A stretch of DNA of 64,000 nucleotides. It comes from Lysinibacillus_B sp031181585 (lineage in GTDB: Bacteria; Bacillota; Bacilli; Bacillales_A; Planococcaceae). Positions 25,708-34,749 of this stretch are shown here, one piece after another (positions within the stretch are counted from its first letter, which is position 1; the number at the start of each line of letters is the position of its first letter). The stretch spans positions 3,410,001 through 3,474,000 of the forward strand of contig NZ_CP154840.1 of assembly GCF_047301505.1 (NCBI RefSeq), in the 5' to 3' direction. The position numbers and the translations under genes are program-made. The notes below the pieces were generated by a model. It saw nothing but the letters and a program-made list of their open reading frames with translations, did not search any database and was not told the origin of the DNA.

Positions 25708-25735
25708 ATCCACTTGAAAATGAATTCAAGTGGAT
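25708..25735 (-). terminator. Terminator of the LysM-3D gene
   Basis: ATCCACTTGA pairs with TCAAGTGGAT and the A-rich left flank gives a T-run on the minus strand. It lies about 120 bases after the stop. Confidence 0.7.
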
Positions 25736-25855
25736 CATGCCAATCGTTTTCGGCTTAGAGCCAAATATATGTGCTTTACAAAGCAGCTGCTCTATCAGTA
25801 AGTATAGCGGATAATTCTTACTTAACGTCGAAGACAACTGGCATTATGAGCTAAA

Positions 25856-26593
25856 TCAGTTGAGTACTCTAAGTTTAACGGTCTTGACACCCCATGCAAT
25901 GGCATTTTCATGGGACGGGATGAAGACGTCAATTTTATGCCCCTTAATAGCACCGCCCGTATCCCCTGCAATTGCTTCTCCATAGCCTTCTACCCATACT
26001 TTTGTTCCCAGCGGAATGACTCTAGGATCGACAGCGATAACTTTACGGTTTGGATTAGCTCGTAAATCTATACCGTACGCAGTTGTCCCTGAACAGCCTT
26101 CACAATAGGCTGTATAAGCAGTTGCTGTAACAGTCAGCTCTTGGACCGTTTCAACTTCTTGCGGCGCTGCTGCTGCTGTTTCATTTGCTTGTACTACCGG
26201 CTGAGAGGCTGGAATCACAGGAGCCGACGCTACAAACGTTTCTGGTAAGTCTGTACCTTTTATCTCTTCACCGCTCACTTTTAATTCATCCCCTGGATAA
26301 ATTAAATAATCGCTTAACTCATTCCAGCCTATGATTGATTCAAGTGACACGTTATGGGCCAAGGCAATACGGTAGAGGTTGTCCCCCGCTTTAACCTTAT
26401 ACACTTCCGGCTCCAAATCCAAATCAAGCTGGAATGCTATTGGGATGGTAGCATCTAAAGCATCTGTAAAATAATAATCGTTAGGATCAGATTCCTCTTC
26501 ATTATCTCCAATTGGCAGATCCGTCTGTGCCGAAACCACCGAGGTGGTTAAAAATACAACCAAAGCAAAGATGAAACAAGTCATTCTTTTCAT
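25856..26593 (-). CDS. Secreted cell-wall protein with LysM and 3D domains
   Basis: The order is signal peptide (MKRMTCFIFALVVFLTTSVVSA), acidic spacer, one LysM (YKVKAGDNLYRIALAHNVS, about 65-108) that binds peptidoglycan, a Pro/Ala/Gln linker, then a 3D domain. The 3D domain carries the three Asp motifs: TATAYTAYC, YGIDLRANPNRKVIAVDPRVIPLGTKV and AGDTGGAIKGHKIDVF. The layout is that of YabE/YocH-like stationary-phase survival lytic transglycosylases. ATG 26593 with GGAGGG is preferred over GTG 26596. Confidence 0.9.
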   Translation of the reverse strand: MKRMTCFIFALVVFLTTSVVSAQTDLPIGDNEEESDPNDYYFTDALDATIPIAFQLDLDLEPEVYKVKAGDNLYRIALAHNVSLESIIGWNELSDYLIYPGDELKVSGEEIKGTDLPETFVASAPVIPASQPVVQANETAAAAPQEVETVQELTVTATAYTAYCEGCSGTTAYGIDLRANPNRKVIAVDPRVIPLGTKVWVEGYGEAIAGDTGGAIKGHKIDVFIPSHENAIAWGVKTVKLRVLN

Positions 26594-26846
26594 CACAATG
26601 CCCTCCTTTTGTAGAAATTTGTTGCTTCACGTCCAAATTTGTCCAAAAGATATAAAAAATAAACATTTATTTTGAAAAAAGAGATTATGCTAATCTTAAT
26701 CACTGATTTTAGGAATAGGAGCTGTACGTTTTTACAAAGGAAGAAGTAGAATTTTTCTTTTCATTACAGCTGCATGTACAGGCTGATTGAGATCTCTTCT
26801 GGAAAAGCTTTTAAAGAGAGAAACTTTTCATTCTTTACATAACAAA

Positions 26847-26891
26847 AAACCATTTTCCAAACTCGGCTAAAGAGTAATGGAAAATGGTCTC
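26847..26891 (-). terminator. Hairpin with minus-strand T-run
   Basis: ACCATTTTCC pairs with GGAAAATGGT around a roughly 20-base loop, with a T-run on the minus strand. No annotated minus-strand gene ends here. It may terminate a short transcript begun near 27084-27111. Confidence 0.6.
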
Positions 26892-27111
26892 TACCTATTT
26901 AGTAGTTTAAGTTTCGTACTTCACTTTACACTAAATAACGCTAACTAACCTTTTTCATACGACAAAAGCTTCTTGTCCATTTTTATGCCCTTAAGATGCA
27001 GCAGCTATTTATTGTATGTAAATTTTCTGTAAAAGCGTCTGCATCAGCTGGATATTCATACAAGCTTTAAATAATAAATTTAACTTATATAATAAGATAA
27101 TTGTCCCACAA
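26892..27111 (-). ncRNA. Candidate small RNA transcript (minus strand)
   Basis: A promoter-like pair on the minus strand (TTGTGG at 27111-27106, TATAAG at 27089-27084, 16-base spacer) lies about 190 bases before the orphan terminator at 26847-26891. Only an 11-codon frame (MDKKLLSYEKG) lies between them. A small RNA or leader peptide transcript is possible. The -35 is weak, so support is limited. Confidence 0.25.
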
Positions 27112-27504
27112 TCAGGAGACGTGCAGACCGATGAACAATTCGATTAAAAATAGATAAAATACTCCATAACTTGAGTGAAAAAAACGGTTATTTTTCTCCA
27201 TCAGCTGCATTCCGCTCTATTTCTCTTAATATCTTACTATTTAAAAAAATCGTTCACTTTACCCAATCTATATACTTTTTTGTAAAAACATTGGTATTAC
27301 GCCATTTTATGAAAAGAATCTAAATTGTCTGATTATTACGTATTTTAACGAAGCCATAAAAATGCCACAATTTTATCTTAAAATTATCACTCGAAAAATC
27401 ATTAAAAACCGTTAATAATCACCTTTCTTCTGCTTGGTGTCTCAACGCCTATTTTCCCCTTTCATTCCTGCCCTTTTATCCCCCTCTAAGTGCATAACAT
27501 TTTT

Positions 27505-27533
27505 TTGACTTCGATTTTGTAATTCACTACAAT
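27505..27533 (+). promoter_or_regulatory. Distal promoter candidate of the qox operon
   Basis: TTGACT (27505-27510), exactly 17 bases, then TACAAT (27528-27533): a strong SigA-type pair pointing toward qoxA. Confidence 0.55.
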
Positions 27534-27991
27534 TTACTTGGAGCCAGAGATAAGAAAAATGTTACGTTTAAAATTGTGCTTAATATATTAAATTCCAGCT
27601 TTTGTTTAAGTAGAAAAGAATGTAAATATTCTATCAGGCATGATTTTATAGTAACGATTTACCTCAGCTCACACCTATCATATATACCTATTTCTTTCCC
27701 TTTTGTTTTCGTATTAAACGGTGTTCGCACCTTCTATAGAAAAACGGAATCTTATATAGAAGTCCAACGGAAAGAGCAGCAGATATGGAGCAGAAAACTT
27801 CTTACTGTTTAAAGATGCGATTTGCTATGGCAAAATAGTAAACTTGTAAACATTTATTAAGATGCTAAGTTTTCAACATGTTCTTTTAAGAACTTTCATG
27901 CTGCTTCTCGTACGTTTACTGGATTACAAGATTCATATAACGGCAACTAGGGAAGATGAGTAAAAGAGGAATCGTTCTGCTCAATTATTGG

Positions 27992-28019
27992 TTGAATATT
28001 CCTTTCGAAAATCTATAAA
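27992..28019 (+). promoter_or_regulatory. Proximal promoter candidate of the qox operon
   Basis: TTGAAT (27992-27997), 16 bases, TATAAA (28014-28019), about 56 bases before the qoxA start codon. Confidence 0.55.
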
Positions 28020-28074
28020 TGGGTAAATATGTTGTTAAATAGCTGTACCTAATTGAATTGAAAGGAGTCCAACT

Positions 28075-29013
28075 ATGAAAGTGAATTTAAAAGGGACTTT
28101 ATTAGCATCTATAGTCTTCGGCACGATGCTTCTTGGTGGATGTGATCCATTATTAGTGCTTGACCCTAAAGGTCCTCAAGCAGAAGTGCAGGCAAACGAC
28201 ACAATGTTGTTAATCTATACCATGGGTGCGATTGTCTTAGTTGTATTTGCAATGTTGATATTTATGTTAGTTAAATATCGCGCTTCAAAACAAAGCCCTG
28301 ACTATGAGCCGCCACATATCCATGGTCACTGGTTAGTAGAAACAATTTGTATTGGGGTTCCGGTTTTAATTGTTCTCTTCTTAGCTGTACGATCAGTAGA
28401 GAGTAACTATTTAGTAGAAAGCGCACCGGAAGAATATGTCGAAGAGGAACCATTAGTAATTTATGCATCTTCTTCAGATTGGAAATGGCATTTTAGTTAT
28501 CCAGAGCAAGGAATTGAGACAGTCAACTATTTATACATTCCAGCAAACCGTAACATTGAATTCAAGCTATACTCTCATGGACCAATTACAAGCTTCTGGA
28601 TTCCACAACTTGGCGGTCAGAAATATGCGATGGCCGACATGGTAACAACGCTTCACTTAGCGTCGGATGTAGAGGGTGAATTCTGGGGCCGTAACGCAAA
28701 CTTTGCCGGTGCGGGTACAGCAGAACAAACTTTTGATGTAACTGCTCTATCTCAAGAGGAATTCGATGAGTGGGTAGAGGAAGTACAGGAAACTGCTGAA
28801 CCAATTACAGAGGAAAAATTCGAAGAGCTACTTGAGCCTGGTCACCTTGGCCGTTCTACTTACACAGGTACACACTTAGAATTCTCACCAGCACCTGAGC
28901 ATAATCACGGCAGCTCAGATGATGTGAACCATGATCAGCACGAAGAAGACACGGATCACAGCGAGCATGAAAATCACAATGACACTGAACACGAAGATCA
29001 TTCTTCTCATTAA
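28075..29013 (+). CDS. qoxA: Quinol oxidase subunit II, lipoprotein with His-rich tail
   Basis: Lipobox MLLGGC near residue 23, two membrane helices (about 43-65 and 88-108), then the cupredoxin-like domain with SFWIPQLGGQKYAM. The copper-A cysteines of cytochrome c oxidases are missing, as expected for a quinol oxidase. The last about 40 residues are almost only His, Asp, Glu, Asn and Ser (HNHGSSDDVNHDQHEEDTDH and onward), a likely extracytoplasmic metal-binding tail. AAAGGAG precedes the ATG. First gene of qoxABCD. Confidence 0.93.
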   Translation: MKVNLKGTLLASIVFGTMLLGGCDPLLVLDPKGPQAEVQANDTMLLIYTMGAIVLVVFAMLIFMLVKYRASKQSPDYEPPHIHGHWLVETICIGVPVLIVLFLAVRSVESNYLVESAPEEYVEEEPLVIYASSSDWKWHFSYPEQGIETVNYLYIPANRNIEFKLYSHGPITSFWIPQLGGQKYAMADMVTTLHLASDVEGEFWGRNANFAGAGTAEQTFDVTALSQEEFDEWVEEVQETAEPITEEKFEELLEPGHLGRSTYTGTHLEFSPAPEHNHGSSDDVNHDQHEEDTDHSEHENHNDTEHEDHSSH

Positions 29014-29060
29014 TGATGTAAACAGAAAGACTGTAAAAGTCTGAAAGGAGTTACAACAGT

Positions 29061-31019
29061 ATGGAATTTTTTGAGCGCTTTATGATACCACATCCAAGTT
29101 TCTTAATTTACGTTTCGATGGTATTGATTGTGCTTGTATCGATTGCATTGGTTGGTGTCATCACATACTTCAAGCTATGGGGCTACCTATGGCGTGAGTG
29201 GATTACAACAGTTGACCATAAGAAAATCGGTATTATGTACTTGCTGATGGCCCTCTTAATGTTATTCCGCGGTGGGGTTGATGCGATCATGCTTCGTTAT
29301 CAACTGTCTATGCCGGAAAATACATTTTTAGATGCACAGCACTATAATGAGGTATTTACAACTCACGGGGTAGTCATGATCCTATTCATGGCGATGCCTT
29401 TCATTACATTCTTCTTTAACTTTTTAGTACCATTACAAATCGGGGCACGTGACGTTGCGTTCCCACGCTTAAACAACTTGAGCTTCTGGCTATTCTTTAT
29501 GGGTGCTATGCTATTCAACCTTTCATTCGTTGTCGGGGGATCTCCTGATGCAGGCTGGACTTCATACTTCCCATTAGCAGACGTTGAGTTTAGTAAATCA
29601 GTCGGTACGAACTACTACATGATTGCGATCCAGATTGCAGGGATTGGTACGTTAATGACGGGTATTAACTTCATTACGACAATCATGAAAATGCGTGCAC
29701 CAGGCATGACATTATTTAAAATGCCAATGTTCACTTGGTCAGCGTTAATCGCAAACTTAATCGTTGTATTTGCCTTCCCAGTTCTAACAGTAGCGTTAGC
29801 AATGGGTGCGATGGACCGTCTATTTGATACACAATTCTTCGCAATCGGCAACGGCGGTATGGATATGCTATGGGCCAACCTATTCTGGGTTTGGGGTCAC
29901 CCTGAAGTATATATCTTGATTTTACCGGCATTCGGTATTTTCTCAGAGATTATTTCAACGTTTTCACGTCGTAACCTATATGGCTACAACTCAATGGTGT
30001 GGTCGATGATCGTTATCTCTGTGTTTGCGTTCACAGTATGGACGCACCACTTCTTTACAATGGGTCAAGGTGCTTTCACAAACTCAATCTTCTCTATTAC
30101 GACAATGGCAATTGCCATCCCAACTGGGGTTAAGATCTTTAACTGGATGTTCACGTTGTATAAAGGGAAAATTGAATTTACAACACCGATGCTTTATGCA
30201 GTTCACTTCATCCCATTATTTACACTTGGTGGTGTAACAGGGGTTATGCTTGCGATGTCTGCAGCTGACTACCAATACCACAATACAATGTTCTTAGTTG
30301 CCCACTTCCATAACGTAATCATCCCTGGTGTTGTTTACGCGATGTTAGCTGGTTTAACATTCTACTGGCCAAAAATGTTCGGCTTCATGTTGAATGAAAA
30401 AATCGGTAAAGCAACTGTTTGGGTAATGTCAACAGGTTTCTTGCTTGCGTTCATGCCAATGTACATCACTGGTTTAGACGGGCAAGCACGTCGTATGTAC
30501 ACTTACTCAGAGTCAACTGGTTTCACAACTTTAAACATGGTTTCATTCGTTGGTGCTGGAATCATGGCTGTATCTTTCATCATGTTAGTTTGGAACATTT
30601 GGTACAGCTTCAAAAACTCACCACGCAACATCGGTTCAGATCCATGGAATGCACGTGGTCTAGAATGGGCAACACATACGCCAATTCCAGCGTATAACTT
30701 TGCTATTACACCAGATATCACAGACAGCACTTCTGAAGCATTCTGGGATATGAAACACAACGGCACTGAAATTTTCAAAGGCGAGATCAAGAAAATTCAC
30801 ATGCCAAACTACTCAGGTGTTCCATTTATCATGAGCTGTGGATTCTTCCTACTAGGATTCTCGTTAATCTTTAGTATGTGGATTCCGGCAATTGTCGGCT
30901 TGATTGTTGTTCTTGCATGTATGGCATATCGTTCATTCGAAAAAGATCATGGCTACTACATTCCTGAAGAAGAAGTAAAAGCAACAGAAAAACAATATGA
31001 AAAGCGAGGTGCGAAATAA
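29061..31019 (+). CDS. qoxB: Quinol oxidase subunit I
   Basis: The 652-residue catalytic subunit carries heme and CuB. Visible are WITTVDHKKIG, the FTTHGVVMILFMAMP region, WVWGHPEVYILILPAFG (CuB His and the cross-linked Tyr), WTHHFFTMG (two CuB His), and VAHFHNVIIPG (high-spin and low-spin heme His). It reduces oxygen to water with electrons from menaquinol and pumps protons. It overlaps qoxC by one base (TAATG). Confidence 0.95.
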   Translation: MEFFERFMIPHPSFLIYVSMVLIVLVSIALVGVITYFKLWGYLWREWITTVDHKKIGIMYLLMALLMLFRGGVDAIMLRYQLSMPENTFLDAQHYNEVFTTHGVVMILFMAMPFITFFFNFLVPLQIGARDVAFPRLNNLSFWLFFMGAMLFNLSFVVGGSPDAGWTSYFPLADVEFSKSVGTNYYMIAIQIAGIGTLMTGINFITTIMKMRAPGMTLFKMPMFTWSALIANLIVVFAFPVLTVALAMGAMDRLFDTQFFAIGNGGMDMLWANLFWVWGHPEVYILILPAFGIFSEIISTFSRRNLYGYNSMVWSMIVISVFAFTVWTHHFFTMGQGAFTNSIFSITTMAIAIPTGVKIFNWMFTLYKGKIEFTTPMLYAVHFIPLFTLGGVTGVMLAMSAADYQYHNTMFLVAHFHNVIIPGVVYAMLAGLTFYWPKMFGFMLNEKIGKATVWVMSTGFLLAFMPMYITGLDGQARRMYTYSESTGFTTLNMVSFVGAGIMAVSFIMLVWNIWYSFKNSPRNIGSDPWNARGLEWATHTPIPAYNFAITPDITDSTSEAFWDMKHNGTEIFKGEIKKIHMPNYSGVPFIMSCGFFLLGFSLIFSMWIPAIVGLIVVLACMAYRSFEKDHGYYIPEEEVKATEKQYEKRGAK

Positions 31020-31618
31020 TGGCTAAAGTAGATCACTCAGTACCACTAGAGTATAGTACAGAGGAAAACGACCTGAAGATCTTTGGTTTTTGGGTATTCC
31101 TTGGTGCGGAGATTATGCTGTTTGGGACATTATTCGCCGCGTACTTTACATTAGTAGATCGTACAGGCAGCGGTCCGTCTGGTGCAGAGATTTTTGAAAT
31201 CACACCAGTGCTTGCTGAAACGTTCTTACTATTAACAAGTAGTTTTACAATTGGTCTTGCAATTCATGCAATGCGCCTTGGCAGTAAAAAAGCGACACTA
31301 ACGTTTATGGGTATCACACTAGCATTAGGTTTAGCCTTCCTGAGTGTTGAGATTTATGAATTCCTACACTACGTACATGTAGGTGCAGGTATTACAGTAA
31401 GTGCCTTCACATCGATTTTGTTAACGACGTTAGGTACACACGGTCTTCACGTAACGGTTGGTTTCTTCTGGGGTCTATTCATCATGATTCAAATTGCGAA
31501 ACGTGGTTTAAATCCAGAAACAGCGAATAAGTCCTTTATCTTCTCGCTATACTGGCACTTCCTGGACGTTGTGTGGATCTTCATCTTCAGTTTCATTTAC
31601 TTGAAAGGAATGATGTAA
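31019..31618 (+). CDS. qoxC: Quinol oxidase subunit III
   Basis: This 199-residue heme-copper oxidase subunit III has five helices, including FWVFLGAEIMLFGTLFAAY, TTLGTHGLHVTVGFFWG and a terminal YWHFLDVVWIFIFSFIYL. The start codon overlaps the stop of qoxB. Confidence 0.93.
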   Translation: MAKVDHSVPLEYSTEENDLKIFGFWVFLGAEIMLFGTLFAAYFTLVDRTGSGPSGAEIFEITPVLAETFLLLTSSFTIGLAIHAMRLGSKKATLTFMGITLALGLAFLSVEIYEFLHYVHVGAGITVSAFTSILLTTLGTHGLHVTVGFFWGLFIMIQIAKRGLNPETANKSFIFSLYWHFLDVVWIFIFSFIYLKGMM

Positions 31619-31619
31619 T

Positions 31620-31901
31620 ATGGCGAAATACTTTCCTTTAGGTCAAGTAATGGGATTTGTCTTCTCACTTGTATTAACAGTAGTGGCATTGCTTGTTTAC
31701 TTCATGGATATGTCCATGACAACAGGAATGATTGTCCTTTTAGTTACAGCTTTCCTACAAGCTGGCCTGCAATTCATCATCTTCATGCACGCTGGTGAAT
31801 CAAAAGACAAGTGGTCCATTTACTCAAACATCGTTTATGGATTTGCGATGGTATTAATTACGATTTTAGGAACACTACTTATCCTTCTTTGGGATATGTA
31901 A
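31620..31901 (+). CDS. qoxD: Quinol oxidase subunit IV
   Basis: The 93-residue, three-helix subunit IV with QFIIFMHAGESKDKW between helices two and three is typical of QoxD/CyoD and is an assembly and stability subunit. It starts directly after qoxC. A terminator follows. Confidence 0.92.
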   Translation: MAKYFPLGQVMGFVFSLVLTVVALLVYFMDMSMTTGMIVLLVTAFLQAGLQFIIFMHAGESKDKWSIYSNIVYGFAMVLITILGTLLILLWDM

Positions 31902-31978
31902 TCAATATGCGGCTTTTATCGCTTGGGAACGCAGCATCTGCCTTGTGCGATGTTACGGTTAGAAAATAAAATACGCAG

Positions 31979-32013
31979 TAATCCGCAGGGTTTGTACCCT
32001 GCGGATTTTTTTG
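31979..32013 (+). terminator. Terminator of qoxABCD
   Basis: AATCCGCAGGG pairs with CCCTGCGGATT, then TTTTT. Confidence 0.9.
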
Positions 32014-32136
32014 TTCTATGATGACATCTGTCTATCCCCCTCCCCTATTCTTTTCGTTTGTATATGTTTAACTCTTTCTTCACTTTGGGCATGTTGTAGG
32101 AAAGAGATTCAGCTTGTTATAAAGGGGCTCAATGCC

Positions 32137-33072
32137 ATGTATCATCACTTCTATCCTCTCTTATCACATGATGCCGATACAAGTTCACAGATTGATGCTT
32201 ATATAGCATCAAAGCAGATAGAGCTCTCCGCTATTGAAAACCAGCTGTCAGATACAAAGCAGGAGGCATCAGACGGCAGCTTATTTAATCTCGGCCATTT
32301 CCTTCGATTAAAACGCCATGTTGCAGCAATCACATCATCTCGTACGTTAATAGACGGCCAGATGACTGAGCTTCTTTCTTATATAAATGAGGAGGCACTT
32401 TTCCCTCAAAAAACGTTTTCCTTTCTCGGTACGCCCTATTACTCCCATATCGATTCACAGGCGTATTTTTTATTTTCGCCGTTAGAATATGATGCTTTTT
32501 TAGAAAAGCAGATGTTTTGGATTATCGAGTTGGATACAAGAGAGGAAAAAAGGAAAATCCACTGCTGCTCCATTGGGTTTTCAGCAGAAAATATTAGCAG
32601 CCTTCTACAGTATCCAATGGACTTACAGCATGAATTGGAGAAGTTCGAAACGATGGAGACGATTGAAGCGTCACAGGAACATATGACTTACTGCCGGCAG
32701 CGTTTATTACACTACTTTGGGGTGGATGACATTCTGGATTTATACGAGATTGAACAGTCACACCTGTTGAAATATATTGGCGACCCGCTCGTGTTGCTTC
32801 GGACTATCCAGAAAAAGCATAATGACAATCGAATCAAGCTTAGTCTGCAATCTATCCTGCCCATTCCAATAAACAAATCGACCATTGAGCTGGTTCATAT
32901 AGAAAGAAGAGTCGTGAAACAGGAGCAGCTGCGAAGGTTTTGGGAAGAGGGACAGTTCACTGCTTATACGAAGCAGCTCCAGCAAACAAAAAATCGGTTA
33001 ATGGAGACAGCAGGCATTTCTCAAGAACAGCTAGACCGCTTGATGGAACAAATGCCTGCCGATTTTTTATAA
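32137..33072 (+). CDS. Uncharacterised helical protein
   Basis: The frame is open from 32011, but that part overlaps the qox terminator. ATG 32137 has AAAGGGG nine bases upstream and gives 311 residues starting MYHHFYPLLSHDADTSS. The protein is soluble, rich in Gln, Glu and Leu, with helical stretches at both ends (QIELSAIENQLSDTKQEASD and KQLQQTKNRLMETAG). No motif is recognised. A hairpin after the stop separates it from rsiV. Confidence 0.6.
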   Translation: MYHHFYPLLSHDADTSSQIDAYIASKQIELSAIENQLSDTKQEASDGSLFNLGHFLRLKRHVAAITSSRTLIDGQMTELLSYINEEALFPQKTFSFLGTPYYSHIDSQAYFLFSPLEYDAFLEKQMFWIIELDTREEKRKIHCCSIGFSAENISSLLQYPMDLQHELEKFETMETIEASQEHMTYCRQRLLHYFGVDDILDLYEIEQSHLLKYIGDPLVLLRTIQKKHNDNRIKLSLQSILPIPINKSTIELVHIERRVVKQEQLRRFWEEGQFTAYTKQLQQTKNRLMETAGISQEQLDRLMEQMPADFL

Positions 33073-33079
33073 GTAAAAA

Positions 33080-33124
33080 ATAGAGGAGAGGAACCGATAT
33101 CGTCCTTCCCCTCTCTCTATATTT
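33080..33124. terminator. Bidirectional hairpin between convergent genes
   Basis: ATAGAGGAGAGGAA and TTCCCCTCTCTCTAT pair with small bulges, with A- and T-rich flanks. It can end both the 32137-33072 gene and rsiV. Confidence 0.6.
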
Positions 33125-33141
33125 TTAAGCAGTAATTAACT

Positions 33142-34014
33142 TTACTTCAAATACTCATCACTCATACGAATCTCTTTTATCAGTTCTGTCGGTATTTCAA
33201 ATTCGACAACTCCCATATACCCTGGCGCCACTTCATATTTATCAAAGACAATAACCAGTTTGTGATCCTCTGTGATATAGAAGTTCTGATCCGGACGGAT
33301 GGACGTAAAGGCATCGATTAACTCTTCATCAGGCATTCCGCCGCCTTTTACCCAATAGATTTTTTCCTGGTTCGTTGCCAGCATCTCTTCCTGCATTTTT
33401 CCGATAAGATAATCGCTGATTACCGAGATATATCGCTCATCCTTGAATAGACTCGGCAGTGTCAGGATAATTTCCTTTTGCTTATCGATTGTATCGTATT
33501 GCATGACTGTAGAAGAGGAGCCAACCGTTTCCACCACGTAGCGGCCGATTGACAGCAGCTGCTCTGTATCTGTAGCGACAATATAGCCGCTGTCTACGCC
33601 TAAATGTCCTCCATCTGCCTGCTCCATGCCCTTCATATCCTGCTGGAATTGCTCATACAGTGCCTTGCCCTCTGCTGCATATTTTTCATTCAGGGCACGG
33701 ATCTCATCCGACTCGCCTGTAATTTGCGGTACATCGATTGCTGCTGAATAATTATCCTTGTCCGTTTCGTATTGAACAAAGGTTAACACTTCTATGACAC
33801 TCCCTAGCACAGGCACCTCTCCTAATGTTTTTGCCATAGCAGGGCTCATATTCAGACTCGCTGTAAATAGAGCAGCTGCGGCCGTTGCTCCTAACACCCA
33901 TTTGGGGGCACGTTTTTTACGTCCCTTTTTCAAACTTGCTTCTACAACAGCATCCAAGTTTTCAGGAATCGGTACATTTCGGTATTTTTCCTCTAATTTT
34001 TTCAATTTGTCCAT
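33142..34014 (-). CDS. rsiV: Anti-sigma factor RsiV
   Basis: Cytoplasmic N-terminus (YRNVPIPENLDAVVEASLKK), one membrane helix (about 41-61), and a large outer domain ending in SLFKDERYISVISDYL and FYITEDHKLVIVFDKYEVAPGYMGVVEFEIPT, which is the DUF3298-type lysozyme-binding region of RsiV. In B. subtilis RsiV binds lysozyme and is then cleaved, releasing SigV. Length 290 against about 285. It starts at the stop of sigV. Confidence 0.88.
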   Translation of the reverse strand: MDKLKKLEEKYRNVPIPENLDAVVEASLKKGRKKRAPKWVLGATAAAALFTASLNMSPAMAKTLGEVPVLGSVIEVLTFVQYETDKDNYSAAIDVPQITGESDEIRALNEKYAAEGKALYEQFQQDMKGMEQADGGHLGVDSGYIVATDTEQLLSIGRYVVETVGSSSTVMQYDTIDKQKEIILTLPSLFKDERYISVISDYLIGKMQEEMLATNQEKIYWVKGGGMPDEELIDAFTSIRPDQNFYITEDHKLVIVFDKYEVAPGYMGVVEFEIPTELIKEIRMSDEYLK

Positions 34015-34511
34015 TATGACAACTCCTCTTTCGTCAGTTGTATTTTAAGCAGCTTCAATGCTTTATAAATCCTTGATTTCACCGTATTGACATTGGCATC
34101 CAATATGTGTGCAACATCCTCGATTTTCAAATCCTCAAAATAGCGGAGAACGATGACTTCCCTGTATACAGGAGGCAATGTGTCCAGCGCATCCTCTAAA
34201 TCCATATTTTCATATGTATCATTTTGTGGAGGTGATAAAAATCCGAGTTGTTCGTCATCCATAACCTGAATGCGCTTGTTTTTCCGCAAGAAGTCGATTG
34301 CTGTTCTTACGACAATTTTATAAAACCAGCTTTTCAGCTGTTCCTCATTCTGTAATGTGTGCAGTGACTGCAGGGCTTTTTGAATACTGTCTTGTACGAT
34401 ATCGAGTGCATCCTGCTCATTTTTTGTATAGCTATAGGCAAGCAAATAAAATCTTTCTTTGTTCGCGCGGATGAATGTTACAAATACTTGCTCAACATGT
34501 TGATGCTTCAT
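34014..34511 (-). CDS. sigV: ECF sigma factor SigV
   Basis: The 165-residue ECF sigma factor has region 2 (RFYLLAYSYTKNEQDALDIVQDSIQKAL) and region 4 (LPPVYREVIVLRYFEDLKIEDVAHIL, NVNTVKSRIYKALKLLK). Pairing with RsiV identifies it as SigV, which controls cell-wall modification in response to lysozyme. GGAG is upstream. A possible self-regulated promoter lies at 34560-34585. Confidence 0.88.
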   Translation of the reverse strand: MKHQHVEQVFVTFIRANKERFYLLAYSYTKNEQDALDIVQDSIQKALQSLHTLQNEEQLKSWFYKIVVRTAIDFLRKNKRIQVMDDEQLGFLSPPQNDTYENMDLEDALDTLPPVYREVIVLRYFEDLKIEDVAHILDANVNTVKSRIYKALKLLKIQLTKEELS

Positions 34512-34559
34512 CTACTAAGGGCTCCTTTTTTCAGCATTTGTTCGTGTATACATATGATA

Positions 34560-34585
34560 GACGGATGGCAGGACCAAAAAAGTTG
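34560..34585 (-). promoter_or_regulatory. Possible ECF-type self-regulated promoter of sigV
   Basis: On the minus strand TTTCAAC with a following T-run resembles the ECF -35 core (AAC), and CGTC (34563-34560) the -10. The spacing (about 18) is one or two bases longer than usual. Confidence 0.35.
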
Positions 34586-34670
34586 AAACGAACGATTATT
34601 TTCTTCTACCGAACAGCTTCTCAAAAAAGCGTACATAAAGTCTATAGTAGACATTTCTTCTCGGCATACA

Positions 34671-34713
34671 AAAAACACCCGCAAGATTTGAATTTATCAA
34701 ACCTTGAGGGTGC
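34671..34713 (-). terminator. Terminator of the pst operon
   Basis: GCACCCTCAAG pairs with CTTGCGGGTG on the minus strand and is followed by TTTTTT. Confidence 0.8.
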
Positions 34714-34749
34714 TGATTCTATTGTAAACATATTCAATTAGAAACTTGA

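Larger units (their letters stand above)
27112..28074. other. Long AT-rich stretch upstream of qoxABCD
   Basis: About 960 bases without a supported gene. Two plus-strand promoter candidates lie in it, at 27505-27533 and 27992-28019. A plus-strand open frame at 27576-27812 has no binding site and non-coding composition. If the distal promoter is used, the qox leader would be over 500 bases. Confidence 0.5.

Noticed and set aside
25492..25713. Minus-strand frame before the NUDIX gene
   Set aside because: Ends over a terminator arm and lacks a start signal.
27576..27812. Open frame in the qox upstream region
   Set aside because: No binding site, and its sequence looks like translated AT-rich non-coding DNA.
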